Assembly: GCF_025519785.1 (NCBI RefSeq) | Contig: NZ_JAOPKZ010000003.1 | Span: 114,912-178,911, forward strand | Source: Staphylococcus marylandisciuri | GTDB taxonomy: Bacteria; Bacillota; Bacilli; Staphylococcales; Staphylococcaceae | Direction: 5' to 3' | Length of the DNA stretch: 64,000 nucleotides | In this document: piece after piece, positions 41,561-49,932 of the stretch | How positions within the stretch are numbered: the stretch's first letter is position 1 | How the letters are laid out: every line of letters starts with the position of its first letter | Made by a program: the position numbers and the translations under genes | The notes under the pieces: model-generated | Told to the model about the DNA's origin: nothing | Databases searched by the model: none | What the model saw: the letters and a program-made list of their open reading frames with translations, nothing else

Positions 41561-42690
41561 AGATTAGCATCACCTCCAGTAAGTTGACTAAGCATTTGTT
41601 CAACTGTCTGTCGTTGAACCTCACTCATTTTAATATCTGTAGCATATTCGAAAAAATCACTTATTATCTCACTATCAGTACGATTATTTAATTTTACTTT
41701 TGTTTGTGTTTTTTCAGCAATTAAAGCTAAATCGTCGTTTATTAGAGATAGCGTATTGGGATAAATAGATTTGAGGTGTAACATTGGATCTGTAACATGT
41801 TCAAGGTTAGATAGTTTAAATTGAACATAGTTATATTTATTTTTTAATTTAATATTTTCCTGAATAACATCTTCATAACTTCCCTCAATTACTTCTAAGC
41901 TTCTTAACGGGTCGATAGGTCGAAATGTTTCTTTTATCCCTTCGTCAGAAAGTTGTAATACTTTATAGCCTTTAGCCTGAGTGGCTTCTGAGAAAGAGTA
42001 TTGAAGTAAAGATCCACTATAGCTTATGTAATTTGAATGAATACTGAAAGGATGGTGTAGATGTCCTAAAAGAACTCGATCGAACTGCTTAAAGTTTTTT
42101 TCTTGAACTTCTTCAACTGTACCGATTGTTATCTCACGCTCAGAATCACTCTTAACTCCACCCTGAACGGTTAAATGTCCTACTAACAAATTGACCTCAT
42201 TTAAATTTAACTGCTTTGAAATTTCATTTAAACAAAGTGATATGCCTTCTTCGTAGTTCTCAATGCTATTGTCTCTAAAATAATCTTTTAGTTCAGCTAA
42301 TGTTGCAAAAGGCAGTGTGAATATCTTTACCCCATTTATATTAACCGGTTCATAGATATCTTCTATCTCAGTACGTATGTATAAAGAAGTCTTATCAAAC
42401 CATTTTGATCCATAATTTAATCTTGAGCGACCATCATGATTCCCATTAATTATTATTATAGGAATATGCATGTTTAAATTAAGTTCTTGAATAGTCGTCT
42501 CTAACAGATTAACAGCTTCTTTATTAGGATAACTCGTGTCATAGACGTCCCCAGCAATAATAATAAGATCTGGTTCTTCTTCAGACATTGCTTTAATAAA
42601 TTTATCTAGTATAAAACGCTGATCCTCTATCAGCGATTGACCATTTAAAATCTTACCTAGATGCCAATCGGCTGTATGTATAATTTTCAA
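41557..42690 (-). CDS. sbcD: Nuclease SbcCD subunit D (Mre11-like)
   Basis: The Mn-dependent endo/exonuclease partner of SbcC. Phosphoesterase motifs are DWHLG (residues about 8-12), IIAGDVYDTS, INGNHDGRSR, LVGHLTVQGG and LLGHLHH. The frame opens at GTG 42699, but that codon is part of the ribosome binding site AAGAGGTGG. The TTG at 42690 has the right spacing and yields MKIIHTADWHLG, the usual N-terminus, so I use it (377 residues). A perfect LexA box lies 19 bases upstream. Confidence 0.95.
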   Translation of the reverse strand: MKIIHTADWHLGKILNGQSLIEDQRFILDKFIKAMSEEEPDLIIIAGDVYDTSYPNKEAVNLLETTIQELNLNMHIPIIIINGNHDGRSRLNYGSKWFDKTSLYIRTEIEDIYEPVNINGVKIFTLPFATLAELKDYFRDNSIENYEEGISLCLNEISKQLNLNEVNLLVGHLTVQGGVKSDSEREITIGTVEEVQEKNFKQFDRVLLGHLHHPFSIHSNYISYSGSLLQYSFSEATQAKGYKVLQLSDEGIKETFRPIDPLRSLEVIEGSYEDVIQENIKLKNKYNYVQFKLSNLEHVTDPMLHLKSIYPNTLSLINDDLALIAEKTQTKVKLNNRTDSEIISDFFEYATDIKMSEVQRQTVEQMLSQLTGGDANL

Positions 42691-42708
42691 ATCAACCACC
42701 TCTTAATA

Positions 42709-42720
42709 GAACATTTGTTC
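42709..42720. promoter_or_regulatory. LexA box in front of sbcDC
   Basis: GAACATTTGTTC, perfect GAAC-N4-GTTC, next to a TATACGAT -10-like stretch on the minus strand. Confidence 0.9.
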
Positions 42721-42833
42721 GTTATTATCGTATAACATTTCTCCTTTCAATTCAACTCATGACCCCCCGGATTAGATCTCAAAATTTAGAGCTAGTCTGG
42801 TGCTCTGTGCGTTCAAACTGGGTGCATAACAAA

Positions 42834-42975
42834 GGGAGCGGGACAGAAATCTAATTTGAATAAAAGGATTTCGTAGTCCCGCCCCGGATTGAAAAAAGCT
42901 TGATACAAGCGCGTTTTCAAATCAGTCATCTACTGCCGAGATGTTGAAGAGGCTGGGATTTATGTCCCAGCCTCT
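42834..42975 (+). repeat. Repeat A, copy 11, internally deleted
   Basis: Hairpin 1 is followed directly by GGATTGAAAAAAGCTTG: about 14 bases of the left arm of hairpin 2 are missing, so only the inner part can pair. Hairpin 3 is intact. The flanks (42721-42833 and 42976-43088) hold no gene. Confidence 0.88.
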
Positions 42976-43088
42976 CCCTAGGTACACTGGAATCTAAAAT
43001 AACTGAACTTTTCTTTTTTAGCCCTCTAATAAGTTCAGCTACAGACCTACCTATAATATAACTAATTTCATTACAAAATCTATAGCTA

Positions 43089-43556
43089 TTATTGTACTAA
43101 AGTTCGTTTTAGCTTCTTATATTTATATAACATAGCTAAACGCCATGGTACGATCATACTAAATGCTAACAAGAAGAACATACCTGCTAATTGACCTGGT
43201 TCGATTGTATTGCTCACAAAAATTTTAATAACAGTTCTTATTACTAATAAACCAATTAAGATAATAGGAAAAGCTTTAGATCTCTTCATGTAAACTTCGC
43301 TTCCCTGTACTTCAAATTTTGATGTCCATATTAACACACTTGAAAATAGTACACCTAATATGATTGATTCTAATATCTCCAAACCAGTCAATCTAAAATA
43401 AGGTACTACATACATCAGAGCACCTGTAGCCATAAAGAAAGGCGGTAAAATTATTTTCTTCTCATTAACTGGATATTTTTGAGCTTTCATTCTAATAATA
43501 ATAACTGCTATTCCCATTAAAAAGGCGAAACCTATGGAAAAAGTTAGATAAAGCAT
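43089..43556 (-). CDS. CcdC-like membrane protein (DUF1453 type)
   Basis: A 155-residue protein with four to five membrane segments (about 1-20, 38-55, 62-79, 95-113 and 120-142). It has the conserved IIIRMKAQKYPVNEKKIILPP loop, PYFRLTGLEILES, and VYMKRSKAFPIILIGLLVIR. These match my memory of the Bacillus CcdC family, named for its link to cytochrome c maturation although its role is not established. GAAGGTG precedes the ATG. It lies between sbcD and the UPF0154 gene with repeats on both sides, so it is likely a single-gene transcript. Confidence 0.72.
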   Translation of the reverse strand: MLYLTFSIGFAFLMGIAVIIIRMKAQKYPVNEKKIILPPFFMATGALMYVVPYFRLTGLEILESIILGVLFSSVLIWTSKFEVQGSEVYMKRSKAFPIILIGLLVIRTVIKIFVSNTIEPGQLAGMFFLLAFSMIVPWRLAMLYKYKKLKRTLVQ

Positions 43557-43840
43557 TTATACACCTTCTTTAATTGCATTTGACTTTATTACATTCGATA
43601 TTATATCACTATGTAAACTCTTTATCAGTTATTTTATTCACAAAGTTAAATTTATTATAGCACCCTTTTTACAACAAATAGTGCTCAAAAAAATTTAAAG
43701 TCATAAAATGCTGAACAAATTATATTGTAATTTAATATGTAACCATTTTTTAAAGTTATATTAATACATGAGGGTGAACACATGGTCATTTCTATCCGAA
43801 TACTGTAAAAAACTAGGCTAATTATCAAATTAAAATTCAA
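43557..43840. other. Non-coding gap upstream of the CcdC-like gene
   Basis: AT-rich spacer with a possible minus-strand promoter (TTGTGA near 43640, then TTACAT). The 61-codon open frame in it has no ribosome binding site and ends in repeat A, so it is not a gene. Confidence 0.5.
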
Positions 43841-43998
43841 GGGAGCGGGACAGAAATCTAATTTGAACAAAAAAGATTTCGTAGTCCCGCCCCGGCAAGG
43901 ATAAATAGAATTGAAAAAGCTTGATACAAGCGCATTTTTAAATCAGTCATCTACTGCCGAGATGTTGAAGAGGCTGGGATTTATGTCCCAGCCTCTTT
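43841..43998 (+). repeat. Repeat A, copy 12
   Basis: Complete module directly after the UPF0154 stop codon (ten bases). Slightly diverged: GGATAAATAGAATTG in hairpin 2 and one A fewer before GCTTG. Confidence 0.9.
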
Positions 43999-44007
43999 CG
44001 TAATGTT

Positions 44008-44247
44008 TTATTTACCGTTTTTCATCTTTTGATCCATGTTCTTGTTCATCATAGTCATCATTTGATTGATCTTTTTATGTGAAGGCTTTTGACCCATTTG
44101 CATCATCATCATACGTAGCATTTCTTCATTAATTGGCGGGTTCTTTTTAAAGTAATCCATCATGTATTTACGTGCTAATAAGAAACCACCGATCAATCCT
44201 ACGATGAGAGCAACTACAATTAAAAGTATTGCTAGCCATGTTGCCAT
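44008..44247 (-). CDS. UPF0154 (YneF-like) small membrane protein
   Basis: A 79-residue protein with an N-terminal membrane anchor ([20 protein letters not shown]) followed by [20 protein letters not shown], the diagnostic stretch of the YneF/UPF0154 family. A methionine-rich stretch ([20 protein letters not shown]) and a basic tail complete it. The frame begins at GTG 44259, but GTGGGTGA lies just before the ATG at 44247, which is the likely start. Function unknown; family members sit near transketolase and lexA in Bacillus and staphylococci, as here. Confidence 0.9.
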   Translation of the reverse strand: MATWLAILLIVVALIVGLIGGFLLARKYMMDYFKKNPPINEEMLRMMMMQMGQKPSHKKINQMMTMMNKNMDQKMKNGK

Positions 44248-44513
44248 AATTTCACCCACTTTCCATATCCGTTTGCATTTTACTAAATTACAGAATGTAA
44301 TTCAAGGTTAAATATAACCTTATTGTCAACCAGTAAATTATATCAATATCTCCAACCTATGTAAATAAGGTTAGAGGTCGATTTCAAAGTATGAAAAGCA
44401 GATTTCTTAGGTGAATGAGAACTACAAGCTTTTGTTTATACAGGTTAAAATAAATTTGGTTCCCTCATAGTCTTTATAGTAATCTTTCAAGGTAAGTTAA
44501 AGAAAATAACAGA

Positions 44514-46502
44514 TTAGAAGTTTTGAATTTCATTTAGTACATTTTCTTTAGTAAAGCCATATTTCTCAACGACTAAGTTCCCTGGAGCGCTAGCACCAAA
44601 TGTATCAATAGCTATAACTTTACCCTTAGATCCTACATATTTATGCCAACCTAATGAAGAAGCCATTTCAATAGAGATACGTTTAGTGATATGTGAAGGT
44701 ATGATAGATTCTTTATACTCTTCTGATTGTTGATCAAAAGCGTGCCAATTAGGCATTGAAACAACACGTACCCCTTTACCCTGCTCATCTAAATCGTGAG
44801 CTACTTCAATAGCCAAGTTGACTTCAGAGCCGGTAGCTAACAGTAAATATTCTGGGTTCCTGTTAGATTCGAACACTACATACGCGCCTTTACGAACACC
44901 TTCTTCTAATTTATCTTGTTCAACATCTATTGTTTTTAAGTTCTGACGTGTTAATACTAGCGATGTCGGAGTAGATTTTGATTCGAGAGCTACTTGCCAA
45001 GCTACACGCGTTTCATTACCATCAGCAGGTCTGATCACGTTCATATTTGGAATTGCTCGCAATCCCGCAAGCTGTTCAATAGGTTCATGCGTAGGCCCAT
45101 CTTCACCGACTGCTATAGAGTCATGTGTAAAGATAAATGTAGAGTTAAGACCCATAAGTGCTGAAAGTCTAAGGGCTGGTTTTAAGTAATCACTAAAGAC
45201 AAAGAAAGTTGCACCATAAGGATGGATACCACCATGAGCAGCCATACCGTTAACAGCAGCTCCCATAGCAAACTCTCTTACGCCAAACCAAATATTTTTA
45301 CCTTCAGGATGTTCTTTATCAAAATCAATAGCTTCTTTAACGTTTGATTTGTTAGAACCTGCTAAGTCTGCTGAGCCACCAAAGAAAGAAGGTACACTTT
45401 GACTTAGTGCTTGAATTATCTCTCCAGAATCAGCTCTAGATGCGGCGTTGTGTTCTAAACCAAAACGGGGTAGCTCTTTTTCATAAGAGTTGGGTAATTC
45501 TCTGCTCATAGCTAGCTTAAATTCCTGAGCTAATTCAGGGTATACTTGACCATATTCTTCTAAGATTTGGTGCCATTGCGATTCATTTTCATTTGCTCTT
45601 TTTAACATAGTCTCTCTAAATAATTGGTAGACTTCTTCCGGCACATTAAAGCGATCATCTGGATCGAGCCCGTAATTTTCAAATGCTATTTTACGTTCTT
45701 CTTCTCCTAATGGAGCCCCATGTACTCCATGTGTGCCCTGCTTGTTAGTTGCTCCAAAACCAATGATTGTTTTAACTTCTATTATCGTAGGCCCATTTTG
45801 CTCTTTTGCCTTGCTAATAGCATTATCGATTTCTTCCAGGTTATTACCATCTTTAACTAGGATATGATTCCAGCCATATGATTCGAAACGTTCCTTAGTA
45901 TTCTCAGAAAAAGCTTTATTTAACTCGCCGTCTAGAGAAATATCATTCGAATCATAAAGCACAATTAACTTATCAAGGTTATTATGACCTGCAAAAGAAG
46001 CAGCTTCGTGTGAAATACCCTCCATTAAATCGCCGTCAGAAGCCAGTACATAAGTATAATGATCTACTATATTCATATTTTCTTTATTAAATTTTCCAGC
46101 TAAGTGCTTTTCTGCCAGGGCCATGCCGACCGACATCGCTAACCCCTGACCAAGTGGGCCTGTAGTAATCTCTACGCCTTGAGTATGTTTGAACTCAGGA
46201 TGTCCTGGAGTTTTAGAACCCCATTGTCTAAATTGTTTCAATTCATTCATTTCTAAACTACCAGCTACATGTAGTAAGCTATATAATAATGCTGAACCAT
46301 GCCCTGCTGATAGTACAAATCTGTCTCTATTGAAATATTCACTTGACTGGGGATTAAAATTTAGGTGACGAGTCCACAAAGTATAGGCCATAGGAGCAGC
46401 CCCCATAGGTAAGCCTGGGTGACCAGAATTAGCATTTTCAATCATATCTATGCTCAGTGCCCGAATTGTATCTATCGCAAATTGATCATTTTTATTAAAC
46501 AT
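44514..46502 (-). CDS. tkt: Transketolase
   Basis: Thiamine diphosphate enzyme of the pentose phosphate pathway; moves two-carbon units between sugar phosphates. The 662-residue protein has [14 protein letters not shown] (donor His), [20 protein letters not shown] plus [11 protein letters not shown] as the ThDP/Mg site, the family signature [19 protein letters not shown] and RPADGNET. The frame runs up to 46529; AAAGGAAG lies eight bases before the ATG at 46502, giving [14 protein letters not shown] and the S. aureus length, so I chose this start. Confidence 0.97.
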   Translation of the reverse strand: MFNKNDQFAIDTIRALSIDMIENANSGHPGLPMGAAPMAYTLWTRHLNFNPQSSEYFNRDRFVLSAGHGSALLYSLLHVAGSLEMNELKQFRQWGSKTPGHPEFKHTQGVEITTGPLGQGLAMSVGMALAEKHLAGKFNKENMNIVDHYTYVLASDGDLMEGISHEAASFAGHNNLDKLIVLYDSNDISLDGELNKAFSENTKERFESYGWNHILVKDGNNLEEIDNAISKAKEQNGPTIIEVKTIIGFGATNKQGTHGVHGAPLGEEERKIAFENYGLDPDDRFNVPEEVYQLFRETMLKRANENESQWHQILEEYGQVYPELAQEFKLAMSRELPNSYEKELPRFGLEHNAASRADSGEIIQALSQSVPSFFGGSADLAGSNKSNVKEAIDFDKEHPEGKNIWFGVREFAMGAAVNGMAAHGGIHPYGATFFVFSDYLKPALRLSALMGLNSTFIFTHDSIAVGEDGPTHEPIEQLAGLRAIPNMNVIRPADGNETRVAWQVALESKSTPTSLVLTRQNLKTIDVEQDKLEEGVRKGAYVVFESNRNPEYLLLATGSEVNLAIEVAHDLDEQGKGVRVVSMPNWHAFDQQSEEYKESIIPSHITKRISIEMASSLGWHKYVGSKGKVIAIDTFGASAPGNLVVEKYGFTKENVLNEIQNF

Positions 46503-46731
46503 CTCTAAGACTTCCTTTCTTAAGTGCATCTTATCTCATATTATAACTTAATTTAAAAAACCAGGACAAAGTTTAAACCCTGAAAAAAATGTGATTAAAG
46601 CTTATTCGTAGTTCTAGGTATTGAAAAGAGTACAGAGTTTCAAACTAATATGGAAAAATTGTAACAACCTGTATTCTTTTAATTCCCTACTACTTTCCTA
46701 AAAAATTGTTCGGGCTTAAAGCAATAAAGCA
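46503..46731. other. tkt upstream spacer
   Basis: AT-rich region between tkt and repeat B. A TTTAAACCCTGA-like stretch and possible promoters occur, but nothing I can assign firmly. Confidence 0.4.
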
Positions 46732-46887
46732 GAGGTCGGGACGAAAACGTTAGGGATTAGAACAGAAGCAACCGATGAAGACCATTGTTGTTCAAATTTT
46801 GTGGAATCATAGGAGTTCCAGTCGAAAACCGTGCTTTTGGGGTGCCGTTACTCGGTTCCCCAGACACAGAAACGCTATGTCTCAACC
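46732..46887 (+). repeat. Repeat B, copy 2
   Basis: About 156 bases from GAGGTCGGGACGAAAACG to CTATGTCTCAACC, same block order as copy 1 with about one change in six. The end abuts the stop codon of the DUF896 gene. Confidence 0.8.
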
Positions 46888-46889
46888 AC

Positions 46890-47126
46890 TTATTTATTAT
46901 CAGAGTTTCTTATTTGCTTAACTTTATCTGGAGTGACATCATTACCTTCAGGGTCAATCACTTTAGTATTCTCAAGTTGTTTTTTAAACCCTTCTCTAAA
47001 AGAACGTAAATATTTTTTTCTTAATTTTTGCTGTTCTTTCTTTTCAGCCTCAGTTAATCCTTGTTCCTTTTTCTTTCTAGCTAATTCATTAATACGATCA
47101 ATATTCAAATTATCTTTTTCTACCAT
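46890..47126 (-). CDS. DUF896 (YnzC-like) cytoplasmic protein
   Basis: A 78-residue, highly charged, mostly helical protein. MVEKDNLNIDRINELARKKK, then GLTEAEKKEQQKLRKKYL and the RSFREG tripeptide region, are the DUF896/UPF0291 hallmarks. GGAGG lies seven bases before the ATG at 47126, so the longer frame is rejected. In Bacillus subtilis the relative YnzC lies in the SOS-induced yneA-yneB-ynzC operon, and here the gene follows sosA, so co-expression during SOS is plausible. Biochemical function unknown. Confidence 0.88.
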   Translation of the reverse strand: MVEKDNLNIDRINELARKKKEQGLTEAEKKEQQKLRKKYLRSFREGFKKQLENTKVIDPEGNDVTPDKVKQIRNSDNK

Positions 47127-47224
47127 AGTAACCTCCATCACTTCAATTTATACGAAAAATATACCAAAAAGTGAGCAAAACAAAAATAGTTCCGCTCACT
47201 TCTCCCATTTAACAAATAAATTAT

Positions 47225-47479
47225 TTAGTTTTCTTTCGCTACTAGAGGTATATAAGCGTATTGTACACCTTGATTAGATTCCTTATCTTTCACATCAGCC
47301 GTTCGATGTTTATGTTCGTTTTTAATAGTATAATTAGAGATGGTATGATCGGTCATTTGGTACGTATGTTCCTGTTTAGAATTAAAATTTACACTGATAA
47401 GAAAGACTGCACATATTATTATAGTCGCTATAAAGACTGTTATATATGAATTTAAATGAAAACGATTAATTAAAGTCAT
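47225..47479 (-). CDS. sosA: SOS-induced cell division inhibitor SosA
   Basis: An 84-residue membrane-anchored protein with one N-terminal membrane segment (TVFIATIIICAVFLISV, about 14-30) and a short extracellular tail ending QGVQYAYIPLVAKEN. SosA halts division in staphylococci after DNA damage and plays the role of YneA in Bacillus, but it has no LysM domain. AGGAGTGA precedes the ATG. It diverges from lexA across three LexA boxes, the diagnostic arrangement. Sequence in the tail is more variable than in the anchor, as expected for this family. Confidence 0.87.
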   Translation of the reverse strand: MTLINRFHLNSYITVFIATIIICAVFLISVNFNSKQEHTYQMTDHTISNYTIKNEHKHRTADVKDKESNQGVQYAYIPLVAKEN

Positions 47480-47494
47480 ATTCCTTCACTCCTA

Positions 47495-47506
47495 GAACGT
47501 TTGTTT
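47495..47506. promoter_or_regulatory. LexA box 1 of the sosA/lexA region
   Basis: Plus strand GAACGTTTGTTT, one mismatch from GAAC-N4-GTTC, just upstream of the sosA ribosome binding site. Confidence 0.7.
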
Positions 47507-47523
47507 GTATAACTAAATTAACA

Positions 47524-47535
47524 GAACATAAGTTC
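47524..47535. promoter_or_regulatory. LexA box 2 of the sosA/lexA region
   Basis: GAACATAAGTTC, perfect. It lies between the proposed sosA -35 (TTGACA, minus strand, about 47538-47543) and -10, so binding would block sosA directly. Confidence 0.88.
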
Positions 47536-47551
47536 TATGTCAATAGGAAAC

Positions 47552-47563
47552 GAACAAACGTTT
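47552..47563. promoter_or_regulatory. LexA box 3, overlaps the lexA -35
   Basis: GAACAAACGTTT, one mismatch. It overlaps the lexA -35 hexamer TTGTAA by two bases, fitting autoregulation. Confidence 0.75.
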
Positions 47564-47590
47564 GTAAAAAGCTAGATAGCATGCTATAAT
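47562..47590 (+). promoter_or_regulatory. lexA promoter
   Basis: TTGTAA (47562-47567), 17 bases, TATAAT (47585-47590), about 32 bases before the lexA ATG. Confidence 0.8.
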
Positions 47591-47621
47591 TGGTTTAAAT
47601 CAAATTAGGAGAGTGCCTACT

Positions 47622-48245
47622 ATGAAAGAATTAACTAAACGCCAAAATGAAATTTTCGATTTTATAAAGAATGTAGTTCAAAATAAAGGTTATCCCCCGA
47701 GCGTGCGAGAGATTGGCGAAGCAGTTGGATTAGCTTCAAGCTCAACTGTACATGGTCATTTATCGCGTCTAGAAGAAAAGGGTTATATACGCCGTGACCC
47801 GACTAAGCCGCGTGCTATCGAAATAGTTAATGAAGATTTGAGTGAACCCATTGATATGGAAGATACTATACAGGTACCTGTTATCGGAAAAGTAACGGCT
47901 GGGGTTCCTATAACTGCAGTTGAAAATGTTGAGGAATATTTCCCGTTACCAGAGCATTTCACTTCCACGCACAATAGTGATATTTTTATTCTAAATGTAG
48001 TGGGAGATAGTATGATTGAAGCTGGTATACTTGATGGTGACAAAGTTATTGTTCGGAGCCAATCAATAGCGGAAAACGGAGATATAATCGTAGCTATGAC
48101 CGAGGAAGATGAAGCTACGGTTAAAAGATTCTTTAAAGAAAAAACACGCTATCGTTTACAACCTGAAAACAGCACAATGGACCCTATTTATTTAGATCAA
48201 GTTAGCGTCCTTGGTAAAGTGGTAGGTCTATTTAGAGAACTTTAA
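47622..48245 (+). CDS. lexA: SOS repressor LexA
   Basis: Repressor of the SOS regulon; RecA filaments trigger its self-cleavage. The 207-residue protein has an N-terminal winged helix ([34 protein letters not shown]), the Ala93-Gly94 cleavage site in KVTAGVP, and the Ser130/Lys168 dyad in [10 protein letters not shown] and ATVKRFF. An upstream GTG at 47613 lies within the AGGAGAGTG site, so the ATG at 47622 is the start and matches the S. aureus length. Divergent from sosA with shared LexA boxes. Confidence 0.97.
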   Translation: MKELTKRQNEIFDFIKNVVQNKGYPPSVREIGEAVGLASSSTVHGHLSRLEEKGYIRRDPTKPRAIEIVNEDLSEPIDMEDTIQVPVIGKVTAGVPITAVENVEEYFPLPEHFTSTHNSDIFILNVVGDSMIEAGILDGDKVIVRSQSIAENGDIIVAMTEEDEATVKRFFKEKTRYRLQPENSTMDPIYLDQVSVLGKVVGLFREL

Positions 48246-48287
48246 AATTGAACGATGCAGACACTCTCAAAAAAATTTAACCTAAAT

Positions 48288-48478
48288 GGGAGCGGGATAG
48301 AAATCTAATTTGAATAAAAAGATTTCTGTCCCGCCCCGGCAAAGATGACTAGAATTGAAAAAAGCTTGATACAAGCGCGTTTTCAAATCAGTCATCTACT
48401 GCCGAGATGTTGAAGAGGCTGGGATTTATGTCCCAGCCTCTTTCACTCTAGTCAAAGACCTTTATGTCCGAGCCTCTC
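48288..48478 (+). repeat. Repeat A, copy 13, perfect hairpin 1, with tail
   Basis: Complete module 43 bases after lexA. Hairpin 1 has the symmetrical GATTTCTGTCCCGC arm, and the CTCTAGTCAAAGACC tail is present. It probably ends the lexA transcript, because no other terminator is visible. Confidence 0.9.
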
Positions 48479-48479
48479 T

Positions 48480-48613
48480 GTATTAGGGCCCCACCCCAAC
48501 TTGCTGTGCTTGCTGAAACTGGTTTACCAGTTTCTCTTTGTTGGGGCCCCACCCCAACTCGCATTGCTGGTGGAAACTGATGAACCAGTTTCTTTGTGTT
48601 GGGGCCCCCTGCT
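48480..48613 (+). repeat. STAR element, three core units
   Basis: Contains TTTGTTGGGGCCCC and TGTGTTGGGGCCCC, both matching the STAR core TNTGTTGNGGCCC, plus a degenerate unit (TGTATTAGGGCCCC) about 55 bases apart. The spacers hold the palindromes GAAACTGGTTTACCAGTTTC and GAAACTGATGAACCAGTTTC. STAR elements are known staphylococcal intergenic repeats of unknown role. Confidence 0.9.
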
Positions 48614-48652
48614 CAAATCCTCAACGATTTTATCTCAACCTCTAAAAAAGCT

Positions 48653-48681
48653 TTGACAAAAACAGATAGACATAATATACT
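48653..48681 (+). promoter_or_regulatory. Promoter of the NAD(P)-binding protein/Rrf2 pair
   Basis: TTGACA (48653-48658), 17 bases, TATACT (48676-48681): a near-consensus sigma-A promoter about 40 bases before the ATG. Confidence 0.85.
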
Positions 48682-48684
48682 CTA

Positions 48685-48707
48685 CTTGTATCTAAAATAA
48701 ATACAAG
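48685..48707. promoter_or_regulatory. Candidate Rrf2 operator
   Basis: The inverted repeat CTTGTAT-CTAAAATAA-ATACAAG begins three bases after the -10, where a repressor would block the start site. The Rrf2 gene downstream is the obvious candidate binder. Confidence 0.6.
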
Positions 48708-48723
48708 AAAGAGGTTATGTAAA

Positions 48724-49353
48724 ATGAAAATAGGTGTCATAGCAGCAAACGGCAAAGCAGGTAGATTAATTACAGAAGAGGCAATCAACAGAGGATTAGA
48801 TGTAACAGCCATCGTGCGTAACGAAAATAAATCAGTCGCAACACAATCTATTATTAAAGATATTTTTGATTTAACAACAGAAGACTTAACACAATTCGAT
48901 GTTGTTGTAGATGCTTTCGGTGAAATGAGAGAACACAAACTTCATTTACACCAGGACTCTGTTCAACATTTAAGTGACATTTTATCTAACACAAACACGC
49001 GATTAATCGTTATCGGAGGCGCAGGTAGTTTATACGTTGATGATCAATTAGAGAAGCAACTATTTGAAACACCTGATTTTCCAGAAGAATTTAAACCACT
49101 TGCAGAAGCTCAAAGTAAAGCGCTTGCAGACATTCGTAAAAGAGATGACGTACGCTGGACATTTATAAGTCCTGCAGCAGAATTCATAGCTGATGGAGAA
49201 AGAACTGGAGAATATATTTTAGCTGGGGAAGTCTTCACTTTAAACAGTAAAGGTGAAAGTAAATTAAGCTATGCGGATTACGCAATTGCATTAGTAGATG
49301 AAGCAACTGAAGGCGACCATATACAAGAGAGAATTTCAGTATTATCAAAATAA
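48724..49353 (+). CDS. NAD(P)-binding oxidoreductase, YwnB/NmrA type
   Basis: A 209-residue atypical short-chain dehydrogenase. The N-terminal Rossmann motif is GVIAANGKAGRLITEEAINR, followed by DVTAIVRNE and DVVVDAFGEM. LIVIGGAGSLYVD is the second conserved strand, and there is no YxxxK catalytic pair, as in the NmrA/YwnB subgroup. Such proteins reduce quinones or flavins or act as redox sensors. GAGGTTATG lies just before the ATG. The Rrf2-family regulator lies 70 bases downstream in the same direction, as for Bacillus ywnB/ywnA, so the pair is likely one stress-response unit. Confidence 0.8.
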   Translation: MKIGVIAANGKAGRLITEEAINRGLDVTAIVRNENKSVATQSIIKDIFDLTTEDLTQFDVVVDAFGEMREHKLHLHQDSVQHLSDILSNTNTRLIVIGGAGSLYVDDQLEKQLFETPDFPEEFKPLAEAQSKALADIRKRDDVRWTFISPAAEFIADGERTGEYILAGEVFTLNSKGESKLSYADYAIALVDEATEGDHIQERISVLSK

Positions 49354-49422
49354 TACACATTTACTATCGCAATTTTCATCTCTCAAAGTTATAATAATTA
49401 TTGAATCTAAGAGGTGAAAAGC

Positions 49423-49836
49423 GTGAATACACAAATATCAGTAGCAATTCATATATTATCATTACTATCCATTAATAAAGAACCTATATCTAGTAAATTT
49501 ATAGCAGGTAGTATTAATAGTAACCCTACCCTTGTAAGAAAAATATGTAAATATTTAAGAAATGGTAACTTGATTGAAAGCCAACAAGGTAAATCAGGCT
49601 ATCAACTCGCACAATCAGCAGACCAAATCTTATTAGGCGACGTTTATAAACTTATTCAAGATGAAGCGCATTTCGCTAAAATTCATCAAGATACAAATCC
49701 AGATTGTATCGTCGGAAAAAATATTCAGTCTGCATTAGATGACGTTTATACTCAAGTAGATCAACAAATTATTGCTACACTCAATCAAACGTCCATATTA
49801 GATTTAACATCTAAAATGACTGAAACCATAGAGTAA
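49423..49836 (+). CDS. Rrf2 family transcriptional regulator, YwnA type
   Basis: A 137-residue winged-helix protein: VNTQISVAIHILSLLSINKE, SSKFIAGSINSNPTLVRKIC (recognition region) and LIESQQGKSGYQL (wing) follow the Rrf2 pattern. It has one cysteine in the recognition region and one in NPDCIVGKNI near residue 97, and lacks the three-cysteine cluster of IscR/NsrR, so iron-sulfur binding is unlikely. A thiol switch is possible, as in related redox-sensing YwnA-like repressors. The frame opens at GTG 49414; AGAGGTG then places the start at the second GTG, 49423. It probably controls the promoter upstream of the oxidoreductase gene. Confidence 0.85.
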   Translation: MNTQISVAIHILSLLSINKEPISSKFIAGSINSNPTLVRKICKYLRNGNLIESQQGKSGYQLAQSADQILLGDVYKLIQDEAHFAKIHQDTNPDCIVGKNIQSALDDVYTQVDQQIIATLNQTSILDLTSKMTETIE

Positions 49837-49898
49837 TTATCCTACGATTAGTCTAGCGCTTCTTCAAAAATAAGCGTACCTATCTAAACCATTTCACT

Positions 49899-49926
49899 TT
49901 TACTTTTTTAAAAAAGGCGTTATACT
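49899..49926 (+). promoter_or_regulatory. Promoter of a possible small RNA
   Basis: TTTACT (49899-49904), 16 bases, TATACT (49921-49926). A terminator-like hairpin ends about 144 bases further. Confidence 0.5.
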
Positions 49927-49932
49927 ACAGTT

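Noticed and set aside
43685..43870. 61-codon minus-strand frame
   Set aside because: No ribosome site and it begins inside repeat A copy 12.
46785..47277. Plus-strand open frames of 74 and 148 codons
   Set aside because: They lie in repeat B and antisense to the DUF896 and sosA genes, have no ribosome binding site, and are not kept in other repeat B copies.
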